Numbered from the stretch's first letter, positions 33,333 through 45,500 are shown. The stretch: DNA of 64,000 nt from Histoplasma ohiense (GCA_017607445.1 JAEVHH010000004.1:5270001-5334000), one strand, 5' to 3'. The notes: generated from the letters alone by a model not told the origin. Numbers and translations: made by a program.

Positions 33333-33893
33333 CTAAGGATTGCTTATATCGGTGAAGAAGGAAAAGAGCTGTAATTGCGAGATGTAACGAAGAAGAATAC
33401 TGTTCCACTTTGTTGCCCATAAGTGATCAGGCATGGCATCGCGTGCTTTCTGGGTATAATAGGGCGCATGCTCCATCCAGATGCGGGGTCTGGTAAGATG
33501 TATTTCGCAAGTCGCCAGGACAGGACTGTTTTCCTGGGAAAAGTCCTGTGGCAGGATTACATCCCGTGCTCCTCCGATGTATCTCAGAAGCGCCGGAAGG
33601 TGGTAGAGAAGGTTCAATGAATCTTCCCCTGAGATTGACGTATCAAGTTTGAAGTGTGCAGAGTAGTCAGGAGGTCTAGGAATATCCATACAAGGATAGG
33701 GAAGTCTGTTATCAGATCGATAAAGAGGAATTCGATTGGTAATATTACTGGGATTACCAGATGGTACGTCAATACGAGGAATGGCGGTACGGAAATGACA
33801 ATACACACCGCTTTGAGTCAGAAAACTTTTTCCCTTTTGCTCTTCCCCTCCCATATTCTTTGTTTTCTTCACAAACCACTTCTCACCACACAC
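33333..33893 (-). CDS. Hypothetical protein (186 codons, possibly exon 1 of a larger gene)
   Basis: The longest open frame of the gene-poor stretch, with balanced composition (NLLYHLPALLRYIGGARDV, CEIHLTRPRIWMEHAPYY). I do not recognise it. It begins 97 bp from the CPA1 leader and runs in the opposite direction, so the two would share a promoter region. The first ATG gives a Lys-rich start and the true start may be internal. It could continue into the 32521-32736 exon. Confidence 0.4.
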   Translation of the reverse strand: MCGEKWFVKKTKNMGGEEQKGKSFLTQSGVYCHFRTAIPRIDVPSGNPSNITNRIPLYRSDNRLPYPCMDIPRPPDYSAHFKLDTSISGEDSLNLLYHLPALLRYIGGARDVILPQDFSQENSPVLATCEIHLTRPRIWMEHAPYYTQKARDAMPDHLWATKWNSILLRYISQLQLFSFFTDISNP

Positions 33894-33989
33894 ACAGCCA
33901 GTTCTATCAATGCCTTCCCTACTCTTCTAAGCATCCCATTACCTTTCACACATAGTATATTTTAGTGCTTGACGGGCACAGCAGCGCTT

Positions 33990-34243
33990 ATGCGTGTAAT
34001 TCCTTCCATCTTTACTTCCCAGGTATGTAGGCATTCATTTAGAATTGGAAGAATCGCTTTCCCTGTCAGCACGTTTCCTTATGGCTGCGGTCCCTGACTG
34101 TGATCCCTGGCTGACTTTTCTCTGATCTAGGACTACATATCTGGTACGCTCAATATGCTAAAACCTACCGTGTTAACCCGTTGGCAAACTGTACTAACCC
34201 AATCCTCATTGAAGATCATCTCTGGAAAGCTTCGGTAAATTGA
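33990..34243 (+). CDS. Arginine attenuator peptide uORF of CPA1 (24 codons, three exons)
   Basis: Upstream ORF encoding the arginine attenuator peptide, which stalls the ribosome when arginine is abundant and lowers CPA1 translation and mRNA stability in Neurospora (arg-2) and yeast. It is split: 33990-34022, then 34131-34143 (13 nt), then 34215-34243, with introns GTATGT...ATCTAG and GTACGC...TGAAG. The spliced peptide is 24 residues and contains the family core TSQDYISDHLWKA, with the critical Asp at position 12 as in Neurospora. It ends 48 nt before the CPA1 ATG. A plain frame search misses it because no single exon holds the peptide. Confidence 0.93.
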
Positions 34244-34291
34244 GTCATAAAACGAGCCAGCGGGTTACAAAATATAGAAAAATCAACAATA

Positions 34292-35776
34292 ATGTTTGCA
34301 CGAGTTATCAAATCAGTCCCAGTGGGGACTCACCTTACCGCTGCTTTGAAGGGGCCGGCTTTTAACGCGCGGTTTATGGCTACCGTCAATCGAACCGATT
34401 TGTCCCAGACCGCCAACCCTTCTACCAAAATCAGCCCATCCTCTCATGACAGGGCGACTTTCACAATCAGAGATGGTCCGGTATTCCACGGGAAGTCATT
34501 TGGCGCCAAGTCAAACATCTCTGGCGAAGCTGTCTTCACCACTTCTCTCGTGGGGTACCCGGAGTCCTTGAGTGACCCTTCTTATCGTGGCCAGATTTTG
34601 GTCTTCACCCAACCCTTGATTGGTAACTACGGTGTGCCATCCGCTGAACGAGATGAAAATGGCCTTCTTAAATATTTCGAATCCCCGAGTCTCCAGGCTG
34701 TTGGTGTTGTCGTTGCTGATGTTGCCGAGCGCTACAGCCACTGGACGGCTGTTGAGAGCCTCGGTGAATGGTGTGCTAGGGAAGGTGTCCCCGCAATTTC
34801 TGGAGTTGACACTCGCGAAATTGTCACTTATCTTCGAGAGCAGGGTTCTTCCCTGGCCCGAATCACAATTGGCGAGGAATACGACGCTGATCAGGACGAG
34901 GCCTTTGTTGACCCGGAGCAAATCAACTTGGTGCAAAAGGTCAGCACCAAGGCTCCCTTCCATGTCAGCCCTGGCAACAGCACTGTACACGTTGCTGTTA
35001 TCGACTGCGGCGTGAAGGAGAATATCCTGCGAAGTCTCGTCAACCGGGGTGCCAGCATCACTGTCTTCCCTTACGACTATCCCATCCACAAAGTCGCTCA
35101 CCACTTCGACGGAGTGTTCATCTCCAACGGACCTGGTGACCCAACCCACTGCCATGATACCGTCTTCAACCTCCGCAAGCTGATGGAGACGTCCCAGGTA
35201 CCAATAATGGGGATCTGCCTTGGCCATCAGCTCCTTGCCCTGGCGTCTGGCGCTCGGACCATCAAGCTGAAGTATGGCAACCGCGCGCACAATATCCCAG
35301 CTTTGGATTTGACGACAGGTCGCTGCCATATTACCAGTCAGAATCACGGATATGCCGTGGATGCTTCTACGCTTCCAAGCGACTGGAAGCCTTACTTCAT
35401 CAACCTGAACGACTCTAGCAACGAAGGTTTGTCAATATATTATTTCTATTCCAACTAATTGTCTATGTTTTATTTATTAATTTCTTGCTTTACAGGCCTT
35501 ATCCACAAGACCCGGCCTATTTTCAGTACCCAATTCCATCCGGAGGCAAAGGGTGGCCCGCTCGATTCTTCGTATCTTTTTGATATCTACCTGGAGAGCG
35601 TGCAAAAATACAAAACCACCCAAGCTATGTTCCAACCTCAACGAGACAGCCGCCCCAGCTCTCTGCTTGCTGATCTTTTGGGCAAAGAACGAGTTGGAGT
35701 ACAGACTACCATTGGCGTCCAGACTGGGCCTATCGCAGCCGACTCTGCCGCTGCCACTGTTGCTGCCGCCGCTTGA
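34292..35776 (+). CDS. CPA1: Carbamoyl-phosphate synthase, arginine-specific, small subunit
   Basis: Glutaminase subunit that feeds ammonia to the large subunit for carbamoyl phosphate in arginine synthesis. Exon 1 is 34292-35426, exon 2 35496-35776; 471 residues. The first ~35 residues are basic and Ser/Ala-rich (MFARVIKSVPVGTH), a mitochondrial targeting signal as expected for filamentous fungi. Then come the CPSase small-chain domain (GYPESLSDPSYRGQILVFTQPLIGNYG) and the class I glutamine amidotransferase domain. The latter holds FISNGPGDP, PIMGICLGHQLLALA with catalytic Cys309, ITSQNHGYAVD and, after the splice, STQFHPEAKGGP with His393 and Glu395. A Ala-rich tail ends the protein. It is controlled translationally by the uORF just upstream. 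Confidence 0.97.
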
Positions 35777-36401
35777 TCGATGGATTTTGCTGACGCCTTT
35801 TGCTTATATTCTCTTTTTGCCCAGGGTTCTTTGGCGTTTGATTCTTGTCTGTTGTGTTTGTTATTGTTTTGATCCTTTTTGCATTTATCGCGTCTCGAGT
35901 GCGTAGACCATCGTTCAATCCCATGATACTTTATTTACCTACTAAGCTCTTTAAAACTATACCATTCTTATTATACCTCGTACTGCGATAGTCATATTTT
36001 TCTGCATAAAGGCAGTTCCCCATCAGACCATCCTGCGCATGCCCATATTCAACTTACGTAACCACTTGCACTCCTCGCTTGGGCAGCCACTCAGCCCTTA
36101 GCGTCAAGGACGCTGAGTCAGCCGCGCACACTACAAAGCAAATCTCCTCGTCCTGAGGTCCAACTTCTCTCCTTCCTCCTAGCAACTGTCCCCCTCATCG
36201 TCAAAGAAGTGTAAGTTCCCATTCCCTCCCGCTGCCCGTCCACTATAGAGGCATAGACGCATATATATACTCTGTACTTGAGGGTAGATTCCTCAGTCCT
36301 TACATGCACCTTGTATCCATTGACGCGGAACACAGCAACATATATCAAAGTATGCAATTACTAACCACACCAACAAACACAACAGTTAAAACTCTGCGAA
36401 G
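35777..36401. other. Intergenic region CPA1 - RPL41
   Basis: Holds the CPA1 3' end and the RPL41 promoter; a TATA-like ATATATATAC lies at 36261-36270, about 140 bp before the RPL41 ATG. No other gene seen. Confidence 0.55.
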
Positions 36402-36560
36402 ATGAGAGCCAAGTGGAGAAAGAAGCGCGTTCGACGGCTGAAGCGTAAGCGCAGAAAGGTCCGGGCTAGAAGGTTCGTGCTTGTATTCTGGGACAACTTG
36501 CTTTTCCTCGAAGGAAAACATGTATGCTGACTTGGAAACCACGCCCATTACAGCAAGTAA
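36402..36560 (+). CDS. RPL41: 60S ribosomal protein L41 (eL41), 25 residues
   Basis: The smallest ribosomal protein, a single basic helix bridging the subunits. Exon 1, 36402-36472, encodes MRAKWRKKRVRRLKRKRR and onward. An 81-bp intron (GT at 36473, TTACAG before 36554) splits the Ser codon, and exon 2 (36554-36560) supplies only the rest of that codon, Lys and TAA. The 25-residue product ends VRARSK and matches the near-invariant fungal sequence. It is too short for usual frame searches. Its neighbours CPA1 and RPA49 are on the same strand. Confidence 0.96.
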
Positions 36561-37713
36561 ACTACCCGACCACTCCGTCTCAGTTTCTCTCTATTCATGC
36601 ACGAAAACACGATCCTCTCGAGCTGAGAGTGAAACCGCACCGATTGTACGCTCGCCATGAAAAAAAAAAAAAAGAAAGAAAAGACAAGAGAAGCAAAACT
36701 TGAAGTCAACGTAACGACCGCAAAAAGACGAACTCGATGACCCCCCCGTTCCCTTACCCTTTGTTTCCGTCTCAAGCTCAGATCCCTCTTTTTTTTTTTT
36801 CAGCATGCCAACCGTTCTGAGCGTCGCCTTTTGTTTCTTCATTAAGTTAACGAAAAGTTACGACGGGAAAAAGGAATTTGCGCCATGAGTTTCTTGTTTT
36901 CTTTGAACGCCTCTTTTTATTTCTCTTAAATGTTCGGCCGCGGGAAATGAATGGTTGGGAAAGGGAAGAAAATGTATAAAGGAAGAAACTTCATATGCTC
37001 CCTTTTTTTCACGTCTTGATCGAGAGTCTGGTTTTTGTGTGGATGGCAGAGCGCTGGTCAATTCTTCCCCGTTCCTGAATGTTTTTTGTTTTTATGCTCT
37101 CTTTATATTTCCCTTGCAATTGGTCCCTGCAAATGGAGAGCAGCTGGAAGGGGAAACAGGAAAGAGGGCAAGATTGCATCCATATAGGAATTGCGGAGCT
37201 GTTGGGGATTACTTGAAAATACAAGCCTATTGCTTTTCCTTCTTCTCGTTACCTCTTCCATTGTAATTGCTTTTGGCCGCCTTGAACCATTATCTTTCTC
37301 CATAGTCATTGCATCATCTTCAAGGTGGAAAATCTGCTCGTGGAATTTGACGGAAAATGGCCTAAATAAATGAATTCAGTTTGTCCCCCATAGTAATGCC
37401 TGAACTCTCCTGTGACTCTTCCATTCGGATTCCGCAGAATTTGAATAGAACTGTCGGTGAAAATTCAAATGACTGACTGCTTTGTTGGCTATGTTGGACA
37501 ATCTCCCAGCCCTAGGTAGTTTGCACGGTAAAGTTAGCGGCGGACTTTTTTTTTTGTATTCTTTTTCTCTAACCACAGACATCAAACCACCCCAAACATT
37601 CTACATTCCTCAAGAAACCCAATTCCAAGTACCATTTAAATACCCCATTTTGAATATTGCCTCTAGGAAATTTACGAAAAAAACCACTAAGACGACTAAC
37701 CCATCAAACAACG
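36561..37713. other. Intergenic region RPL41 - RPA49
   Basis: Low-complexity, T/A-rich sequence with several short mutually overlapping frames on both strands; none is protein-like. The final part is the RPA49 promoter. No RNA gene seen. Confidence 0.55.
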
Positions 37714-39522
37714 ATGGGAGTCGACCTCACAGCGGAGAAGAAGAGAAAACGAACCTCTGAAAAGCCCGATCGACCCAGCAAGAAACCCGCTCTTGCGCCT
37801 GTTGCGCCAGCGGTCAAGGTTCAATTTGTGCAAAATACGAATGGGCTGGTTCCTATCATAGGTTAGATATACATATATATTCATTTTCTCCTGTTTTGCG
37901 AGGATTCCCGAGAGCCCTTACTCCTTCATTTCCAAACATGAAGACAAGAAAATAGAAAACTAGCAAAATGAAAAACTAAAGCTAACAAAACACTTCCCTC
38001 TGCCTGATCGATACATATCTAGCATCTACGCCGGGTATCAACCTTCCAAACTCTATCCCCCTAACCGCATATTCAAAACCGCGCCATCAAAATCGATCCT
38101 CCGCTGCAAAGCAAAATGCAGCTGCGAACACAACCCTCTCCACTTCCGAATTCCTCCTGCAGTCATCCGCGCATCCAAGGATAGACTTCATCGGCAAAGA
38201 GGGTGAGAATGAGCTGGATACGCTCTGGAATCACTACGTGGCCGTCTATGACCCGGACGCCCGCACCCTGGAGCTCATGGAGGCGAGGAAGATGACGGTG
38301 CGCAGTTGTGTGAGACGTGTGCCCAGGAAGCCTACTAACGATGGGGAAAGCGATGGGGATCTTGCTATGGTATATTTCCCCCTTATACATATTGCTGTAT
38401 CCCCTCAACGAAAAAAGAAGAAGAAGAAGAAGAAGAAGAAGAAGAAGATATCCACCTATCGCTAACTTGAAAATCACCGGTTAGCAATCCAACTGGGCAA
38501 AACGCACCGCCCTCACTGAAGCTTTCGGCACCAAACAATCCCGCAAAGCCATCCAATCCGTCGCAGAGAACGCCCTCCTCTCCAACACCCCAGCCGGCCT
38601 CGGGCCCAGCGCCGCAGAGAATGCCCTTCTTTCCTCGATCCCTAAGGACCACCCAACCGCTTCCGGCGGCTCCCCACAGAAGACCACCCAGGCCGAAATC
38701 CAAGCTGCAAAGCCGCTCCCCCAACCAAACCTATCCGCCACGCACCCGTCGCAGGTCTACGCGATCGAAACCCTGGTTCCCAACGGCCTGTCGACCCTGC
38801 GCACCATGCCCGTCAAGGAGTGGCAGACGTCCATTGCTGCGGGGGAACCGGTGCTTTCAAGCTCTCGCTTCGTGGCGCACAGGGTCGACCACGTCGTGCG
38901 GTCGGGCGATGCGACGCAGCTGCAATTGCTACGCTATATCATGGTTCTCATCCAGCTGTCGCGGTCCCTAAAACCCAGTCGCGGTGGAGGAGCATCGTCA
39001 GCAATGGCGGCGGGGAGCAAGAAGCTGCCGCCCCGCGAGGACCTGCGGCGCATCCTCTCCTCTTCCTCCTCCACACAGCCCGGGAGGACAGCGACAGCGG
39101 CAACGGCCACGGCAACGGCAACGGCAATGGCATCGACGAGCAACCCATCCACTCTCCTCCCAGACTCCTTCCTCGATGCCCTCCGTCGCAAATTCGTCCC
39201 GCAACGCTACTTCCTCTCCAAAACAGACGTCACCTTCCTGCACACCACCATCTGTGCGCTGTCCCTGCATATCCCGCCCGAGGCGGGTTTTTCGCACAAC
39301 GAGCTTGCAACGGACCCTGCGGACCTGCGCGATGACCTGGGTCTCGAGTTCCATACCATCCAGCAGTACTTCAGGGAGCTGGGGTGCAAGGTGGAAAAGC
39401 CTAGGGAGAGCGAGTTTGCGAAGTGGGGGGTTAGGAGCAAGGTTGAAGCAGGGGCAAGGCGGATTGCGAAGTTGCGGGTTCCGGTGGAGTTTCCGAAAGT
39501 TAGTAGGGGAGGGAGGAGGTAA
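37714..39522 (+). CDS. RPA49: DNA-directed RNA polymerase I subunit RPA49
   Basis: Pol I-specific subunit that forms a TFIIF-like heterodimer with A34.5 and promotes rRNA transcription in the nucleolus. Exons 37714-37861, 38023-38369 and 38485-39522; 510 residues. A Lys-rich N-terminus (AEKKRKRTSEK, nuclear signal) precedes the dimerisation domain (VYDPDARTLELMEARKMTVRSCVR). After the second splice come NWAKRTALTEAFGTKQSRKAIQS, typical of A49, and the C-terminal tandem winged-helix region (IETLVPNGLSTLRTMPVKEW, FVAHRVDHVV, LRYIMVLIQL, FVPQRYFLSKTD). An unusual Thr-Ala repeat is present near residues 366-385. The first intron splits an Ala codon; the second contains an AAG microsatellite. Confidence 0.93.
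38416..38448. repeat. (AAG)11 microsatellite in RPA49 intron 2
   Basis: Uninterrupted trinucleotide run located about 35 bp before the 3' splice site. Confidence 0.9.
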
Positions 39523-40477
39523 TAGTATAACAATAAAAGGCGGTGGGGGTTGGAAATTTTCTAAGGGGTTTTTGGACGGAACTGCAAATTGTTTCTCAAC
39601 TCCTTGTTTCGGTTTTAGTTTGAATATACGAGCAAGGTCGGTGGTGGGAGTGGCGAAAATTCTATAGTGCCTGCTTGCCTGCCTTCCGTTTTTGTTCTAC
39701 TATTGTTCTACTGATATTGGATGTGGGGGAAATATATGTATGTATGTATGTCCTTGCCATCTCTTACTCGGCCTCAACACTCACATAGCTTCATCCTGCT
39801 TGTTTCTCAAAAGATTATGGAAAACCCGCATCTAAATATAATCCCATCCACTGATGAGAGAGAACCTCATAGTCGTGGGCGAGGTTAAAAGGTTGTGTTT
39901 TTTTTAAACTGAATCGAAAAGGCTAATTCCATTGGGAAGTGATCCAACTTGTTACGTGCTGACCAGCTATATATTTATTTATATAATCCAAAAAAAATAA
40001 AAATAAACTATAAAAATCCAACAGATATGGTGGCATCAAAGCACAAAAGAGGCGGGTAGAATAAGCCCATCCAAGCAAACACTGGACAAAAAATCACCAC
40101 AGCAAGCTCGAGGGAATCATATAAATTACCCGTGAATAAATACGTAAGATCCCCTCCGAAAACCAAAAAGGGGACTTAGTGTAAAGCGGAAATAGCTAAG
40201 ATAGCGAGAAAAGATACACAAAAGCTGGATAATCCACCAAAATAAATGAGCGTTTATATATATATATATCCTCGACATTCGTTCGAACCATAGAAGTCAC
40301 AAAACCAAGTGTCATTGAGGCGGGCAAGCACTACATTGAAGGAACGAATGATAGACCGGGAGAAGTCCTCTCCACTAAGTCAGGGCTGCAAAAACTAAGA
40401 CGAAAACCACTAGCAAAAGGAGGCCCACGTTGTGGGCGCAGGAGAAGAACCGGCCGGCTTTTGAATCCGCGCTTGAC
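39523..40477. other. Convergent intergenic region (RPA49 / HEM1 3' ends)
   Basis: An AATAAA at 39532-39537 directly follows the RPA49 stop. A short TA run lies at 40256-40269. No gene or RNA seen. Confidence 0.6.
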
Positions 40478-42551
40478 TTACGCAGCGACACCGATAGGAG
40501 CGGCATGAGTTGATTCGTTCAAATGAGCATGCGCCATCAAATCATCTTGCTGCAGATCCAGCATCATCTGCTGTTTGTGCAGCGCCTCAGCCTCCAACTC
40601 GCGCTCCAGTGCGTTCTCGAGGTCCTCTCCCTCACGCAGCCCAAGCTGGGAATCGCTCCAGAGCGGGCGGTTCTTCGCATCGTCGTCAACCCCAACGCCC
40701 AAAAAGCCACCGGCCGCTTTCCAATCGCTCGTCTTGCGGATGCCAAGGCGTTCCCAGACTCCCTGCAAAGCTTGGACTAGATGGTCGCGGTAGGGTTTGA
40801 CATGGCCTGGTGTCGGGGTGACGCGCAGCCGCTCCTCGCCTCTAGGGACGGTGGGGTAGTTGATGGCTTGAACATAGACTCCATAGTCTTTGAGGAGCAT
40901 GTCGGACGCTTGTTTTGCCACTTCGGCATCTCCAACGAGGATTGGGACGATGTGTGATGGATTTGGGATGACGGGGATGTCCTTCGCGTTCAATTCAGCT
41001 TTGACGGCGCGGGTGTGCAGTTGTTGGAGGGTTCGGTCGCGGCCATACGAAAACTGGTATTTAATGGAGGTGGTGGCGCCGGCCATGGTTGCAGGCGGGA
41101 GGGACGTTGTAAATATGAACCCTGGGGCAAGGGATCGGATGGTGTCGACGAAGGAGGCGGACCCAGCGATGTAACCACCAACGCAGCCGTACGCTTTCCC
41201 GAGGGTGCCCGTTATAATGTCAATTCGGTCCATGATCGTTCCCGCGGTACTCTTGGGGTTGCCCGTATCCAATGAGGCGTAGGTTTCAAAATCAAGATGC
41301 TCCGCAACACCGGCCCCGTGGGGTCCATACATGCCGACAGCATGGACTTCATCGAGGAAAGTGATCGCGCCATATTTATCTGCCAGGTCACAGATTTCTT
41401 TGATCGGAGCAATGGATCCACACATACTGTAAACCGACTCGAAGGCGATTATCTTGGGGATAGAAAGCGGCAAAGATGCAAGTTTCTGTTCCAGGTCTTC
41501 TAAATCATTGTGCTTGAAGACCATCTTCCTCGCGCCAGAGTGGCGTATTCCCTGAATCATCGACGCATGATTCAAACTGTCGGACAATATCACACAATCT
41601 GGAAGCTTACTTCCTAGAGTGGCCAGAGTGGCATCGTTGGCGACGTAGCAAGAACTGAACACCAGAGCACTCTCTTTGCCATGCAATTTGGCAAGAGTCT
41701 CCTCCAACCTAACAGCATGTTGATTGTGGCCTGAGATGTTACGTGTGCCCCCGGCGCCAGCTCCGTAGTTATCAAGCGTTTCATGCATAGTTCGAAGAAC
41801 CTTGGGATTCCGTCCCATGCCGAGGTAGTCATTGGCGCACCAGACGGTCACCTGTTCCTCTGGTGTGGACATGTGCGCACGAGGGAAATTGCTAGCAAGA
41901 CGATTGATATTGTTGAAATATCGGTAGGATTTATCCTTGTGTTTCTTTTCCAGCTCGCTGTTGTAGAAGTCCTCATAATCAAATTTCTCTGACGCAGGAG
42001 CTTGCGGCTTAGGGCCCGGGAAAGCTGCCATTTCATGTGCCAAAGCAGGCTTCCCGCCGTGAACCTTAGAAAGTGCCGGGTGAACTAAGTTTCCAAACGT
42101 ATCAGTAACCTGAGCAAATATAAAAGAAAAAGACCAAAACAAAGTAAAATCCACGTAGCAGCAAGAAAAGAAACCTAAATGACCGCAGAGCAAACTCACC
42201 ATTCTCGTATTTCCTGACAACACCTGGATCAATCTTAGCGTTCTTGCTCGTAGAAGTATGGAACCTCTTCTTTCCAGCAACGACACGCAATGCCTTTGCG
42301 TCTTTACTGACGCCGGCGACACCACTGGCAAAGGTGCTGAATGCCCTGGTGGAGGCAATGCGAGCGCTCTGGACAGCAAGGGCCTTGCTCATGACAGGGC
42401 ATCTGCGCGCGACGACCTGCAGATTGGAGATGGCACCTCCTCCAGGACTGGCATTGGCCATAGCTGGGGTACAGAGGGCACGGAGGGCCGTGGGGGAAGT
42501 CTTATGCAGAAAGGGGCAGAGCGAGCGGGACTGGTTGAGCAACGCCTCCAT
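40478..42551 (-). CDS. HEM1: 5-aminolevulinate synthase, mitochondrial
   Basis: Pyridoxal-phosphate enzyme condensing glycine and succinyl-CoA to 5-aminolevulinate, the first step of heme synthesis, in the mitochondrial matrix. Exon 1 is 42200-42551, exon 2 40478-42084; the 115-bp intron ends at AACTTAG with a TACTGAT branch. 652 residues. The N-terminal presequence carries two Cys-Pro heme-regulatory motifs, SLCPFLHK (Cys12) and RRCPVMSK (Cys51). The core follows: DYEDFYNSELEKKHKDKSYR, VWCANDYLGMGRNP, GAGAGGTRNISG, SDSLNHASMIQGIRHS, FLDEVHAVGMYGPHGAG and ITGTLGKAYGCVGG, in which Lys414 is the PLP lysine. The tail of about 90 residues after the catalytic domain is acidic and Gln-rich, as in other filamentous fungi. 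Confidence 0.97.
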
Positions 42552-45500
42552 GATCGCTGTGGTGGTTGAAATCCTTGTGGTCCTTGTCTCCGGGATTCTG
42601 AGTGGTAAGCAAGTTTGCTATGGTTGACGCGGAAATGCCACGCCGTAATTCGACAGTGCTTTGATTGCGTCTACGGGTAACTGATTCCGCCCTTCCTTCT
42701 CTTCAGGTTGGGTGGTGGATGTTCTGAATTGGAGATGTCCTGCGCTGAACACAAAATGCAGATTGGCTGCGGCGGATGAATAAGACGCTTCTGATTGGCC
42801 TGGGGGAATGGATCCTTGCCCTGACTAAGCAGCTGAGGCGTGCTTGGCAATGGCGGTCCTTCTATAAAAATTGGGCGGGGGAGGGACTGTATACAGTCTT
42901 TAGTCAACTACCATCGGAGGAATAAACCAGAGAAGAGATGCAGGATTACCACTATCCTGGTCTCTCTAAAACAACTCTCTTCAAGGGATTTTGCAGGGTT
43001 TATCTACCCTTGGGTTCCTGTACTCCGAAGCAATTTCGGTGGTCGAAAGTTGAACGGAGCCCGGCCTTTTCGCCTTCTTGCCCCTCACTCGATACTGGTA
43101 GGGTTTGAAAACATACACAGTGTGGAAACCGTTAAGAAGTACACAGCGGAAAAGAGAAGGATGGCTGAATGAAGATGGACAGTCTTCCGGCCGAAAATTT
43201 GAACTCCGTTCAGCTGTAAGCCCCATCCATCCCAACAAAAGAATAGCAAAATTAATAACCAAAATTAAAGCGAAAGGCGTATTTCCTGAAACCAATCAAA
43301 AATCGTACGAGGATTGAACGAAAATTTCGGAAACTTACATATATTGAGAATGATTCTATGCTGCTCCTCACCGCCAACTACGCACTGCGCACTGCTCAGC
43401 TTACTTGACGTGCCCTGACAGGGATAACTCAAGGCTGCGTAGCTACTACAATTCAATGAGAAATACCTACGAATCTGTCTGACCTCTATTTTTGAACAGG
43501 CTTTCAAATAGAAGAGCATAGCCCATGTAAACGAAGTTATCATCATTAAAAATAGAACTTTGCTTCCAACCGGATTAAAGTGGTCGGGGTCCAAAAAGGA
43601 TCGTGATAACATGATGACCATCGCATGAGGCCTTGTTTCTTTTAAGTTTCTTGGCTTCAAGCCGCCCCTCCGCGGTTTAGCAATCACCGGGAGTGCGGCG
43701 GCCTTTGAGCTTTTATGGCGGGAGAGCTGCTCCAGTGGAATGGTTTTGACAGCCTGTTCTCGGAAGCACCAGTATTGTGGCACGTTTAAGGGCTCGCCGA
43801 TGCCAGGCTTCCTTACATATATAAACTATCTTCAGATGATCACAGCAAGATATAGTATTACAATTGAATATAGCAATACAGCAGCCTGAATGGATTAAGA
43901 ATTTAGCCACTCGATCAAAATCGCCCACGCAACTACTACTGACCAGCCAGCTGCCATGTATGTACTTATTTACTTACATAGTTAAAACGGTATGTGGGGA
44001 AGCTCCGTGACATGGTAAACTGTCCCCAAGTCCTCCTATCCTATGACTACTTACATATCCCCAACCAAACATAACTTTGCTCAATGATCGAAAGAGAAAT
44101 GTCCGCATTCAACCCGTTATGAGCTTCTTTTAAAATACAAAAATAGAACCAAAACCAAATCTCGAAGGTTAACCATAACGTTTCAACCGCCAGAAAGAAA
44201 ACCGGCTCGGTTCCCCCACGACAATTACAGCGTATAACAGCGCGCAGCAGGGGTTCCCCATGGTTCTTTTTTTTTCTTTCATGATTCCCGGCAACATCCG
44301 AAATTCCTTTGGTGACATATATATATATATATAGCATATGCTCCTTGGTTATATTATTCATCCCATCCCATGCCTGTTAACTACTAATGTTAGACGACGG
44401 ATGATGAGAGCGAACAAAACCCTTTAACTAAGTTAACGCCAAGCAGGCCCAAGCTTGTCCATTTCAGCAGAACCGCTCTACAAGCGTAACTAATGAATCA
44501 TCCATCAGGAGGGAGGGACCGGGCTGGTTATCCATCCATCCCTCTCACTTCACTGTTAAGCAAGCAGAGGAGCGTGAGAATGTTCATACATCCAATACGT
44601 AGCTAAATAGATCCATTCTCTCTCTTCCAGGGATCAGAGAGATTGGTTGTGTGTTCCTCGGAGGGGCTTTGTACTGTACATGTACAGTATAAGTAATAGT
44701 ATGTGTCGGAAACTGGATAAATGTCCGAATATTGACCCAAATACTGAATATCGATAGGGTATTGAATTTGAACTATGATAACTCTGATCCAACAGATAAT
44801 TACATGATAAAAACGGCAGTATTTTATAGTTGAGGAAGAGAATGCTCGATTACACGAGTGAGGCAGTGAGTTGCTCAAACGAGATGTGATAACTATAAGA
44901 TCTCTGATATATTGTGTGAGAAATTTCGAGAGATTATCTCCGACAGTATGTCACTGCACATGTACTCTATATCTATGGAGCGGTGGGGTGATTGATTGTA
45001 GGTTAACGAGAGCTTTCACAGCTATCTACTTAACTGAGCTAATGGAAAGATGACTCAAATGAATTGCTCATCTCTTCTTCACTGCTGATATCTTTCTCTC
45101 CTCCTCACTCACAGTTCTGCATGGGATTGGAGGTTTGTAATTATCAATCATATCAATCAATCAATCAATCAACCAATCAGCCACTTATTTCTCAACTTCC
45201 AGATATGATTTGTCTATCTGAATACAAGAAAAGTTCAACGAAAAAAAGGTTTACGAAATAATCAATAATCAACCATAATTAATAAATAAATCATCAGAAT
45301 ACAAAAAAAAAAAAAAAAAAAACCATGAGTGAAATATAAATAACAGATAAAAAACAAAATGCCATCAAAGCAGTAGTAGTAGTAGCAGCAGCAGTAAGTA
45401 GTAGTACACACTGTCTCTCCAAACACACATACACAACAATTGGGGACGGGGTTGCGCAGCCGTTTAAGAGATAGACAGAGAAGAAAACGAAAGGAAGAAA

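Noticed and set aside
38621..39667. Several plus and minus frames over RPA49 exon 3
   Set aside because: GC-rich shadow frames; only the RPA49 frame shows family motifs.
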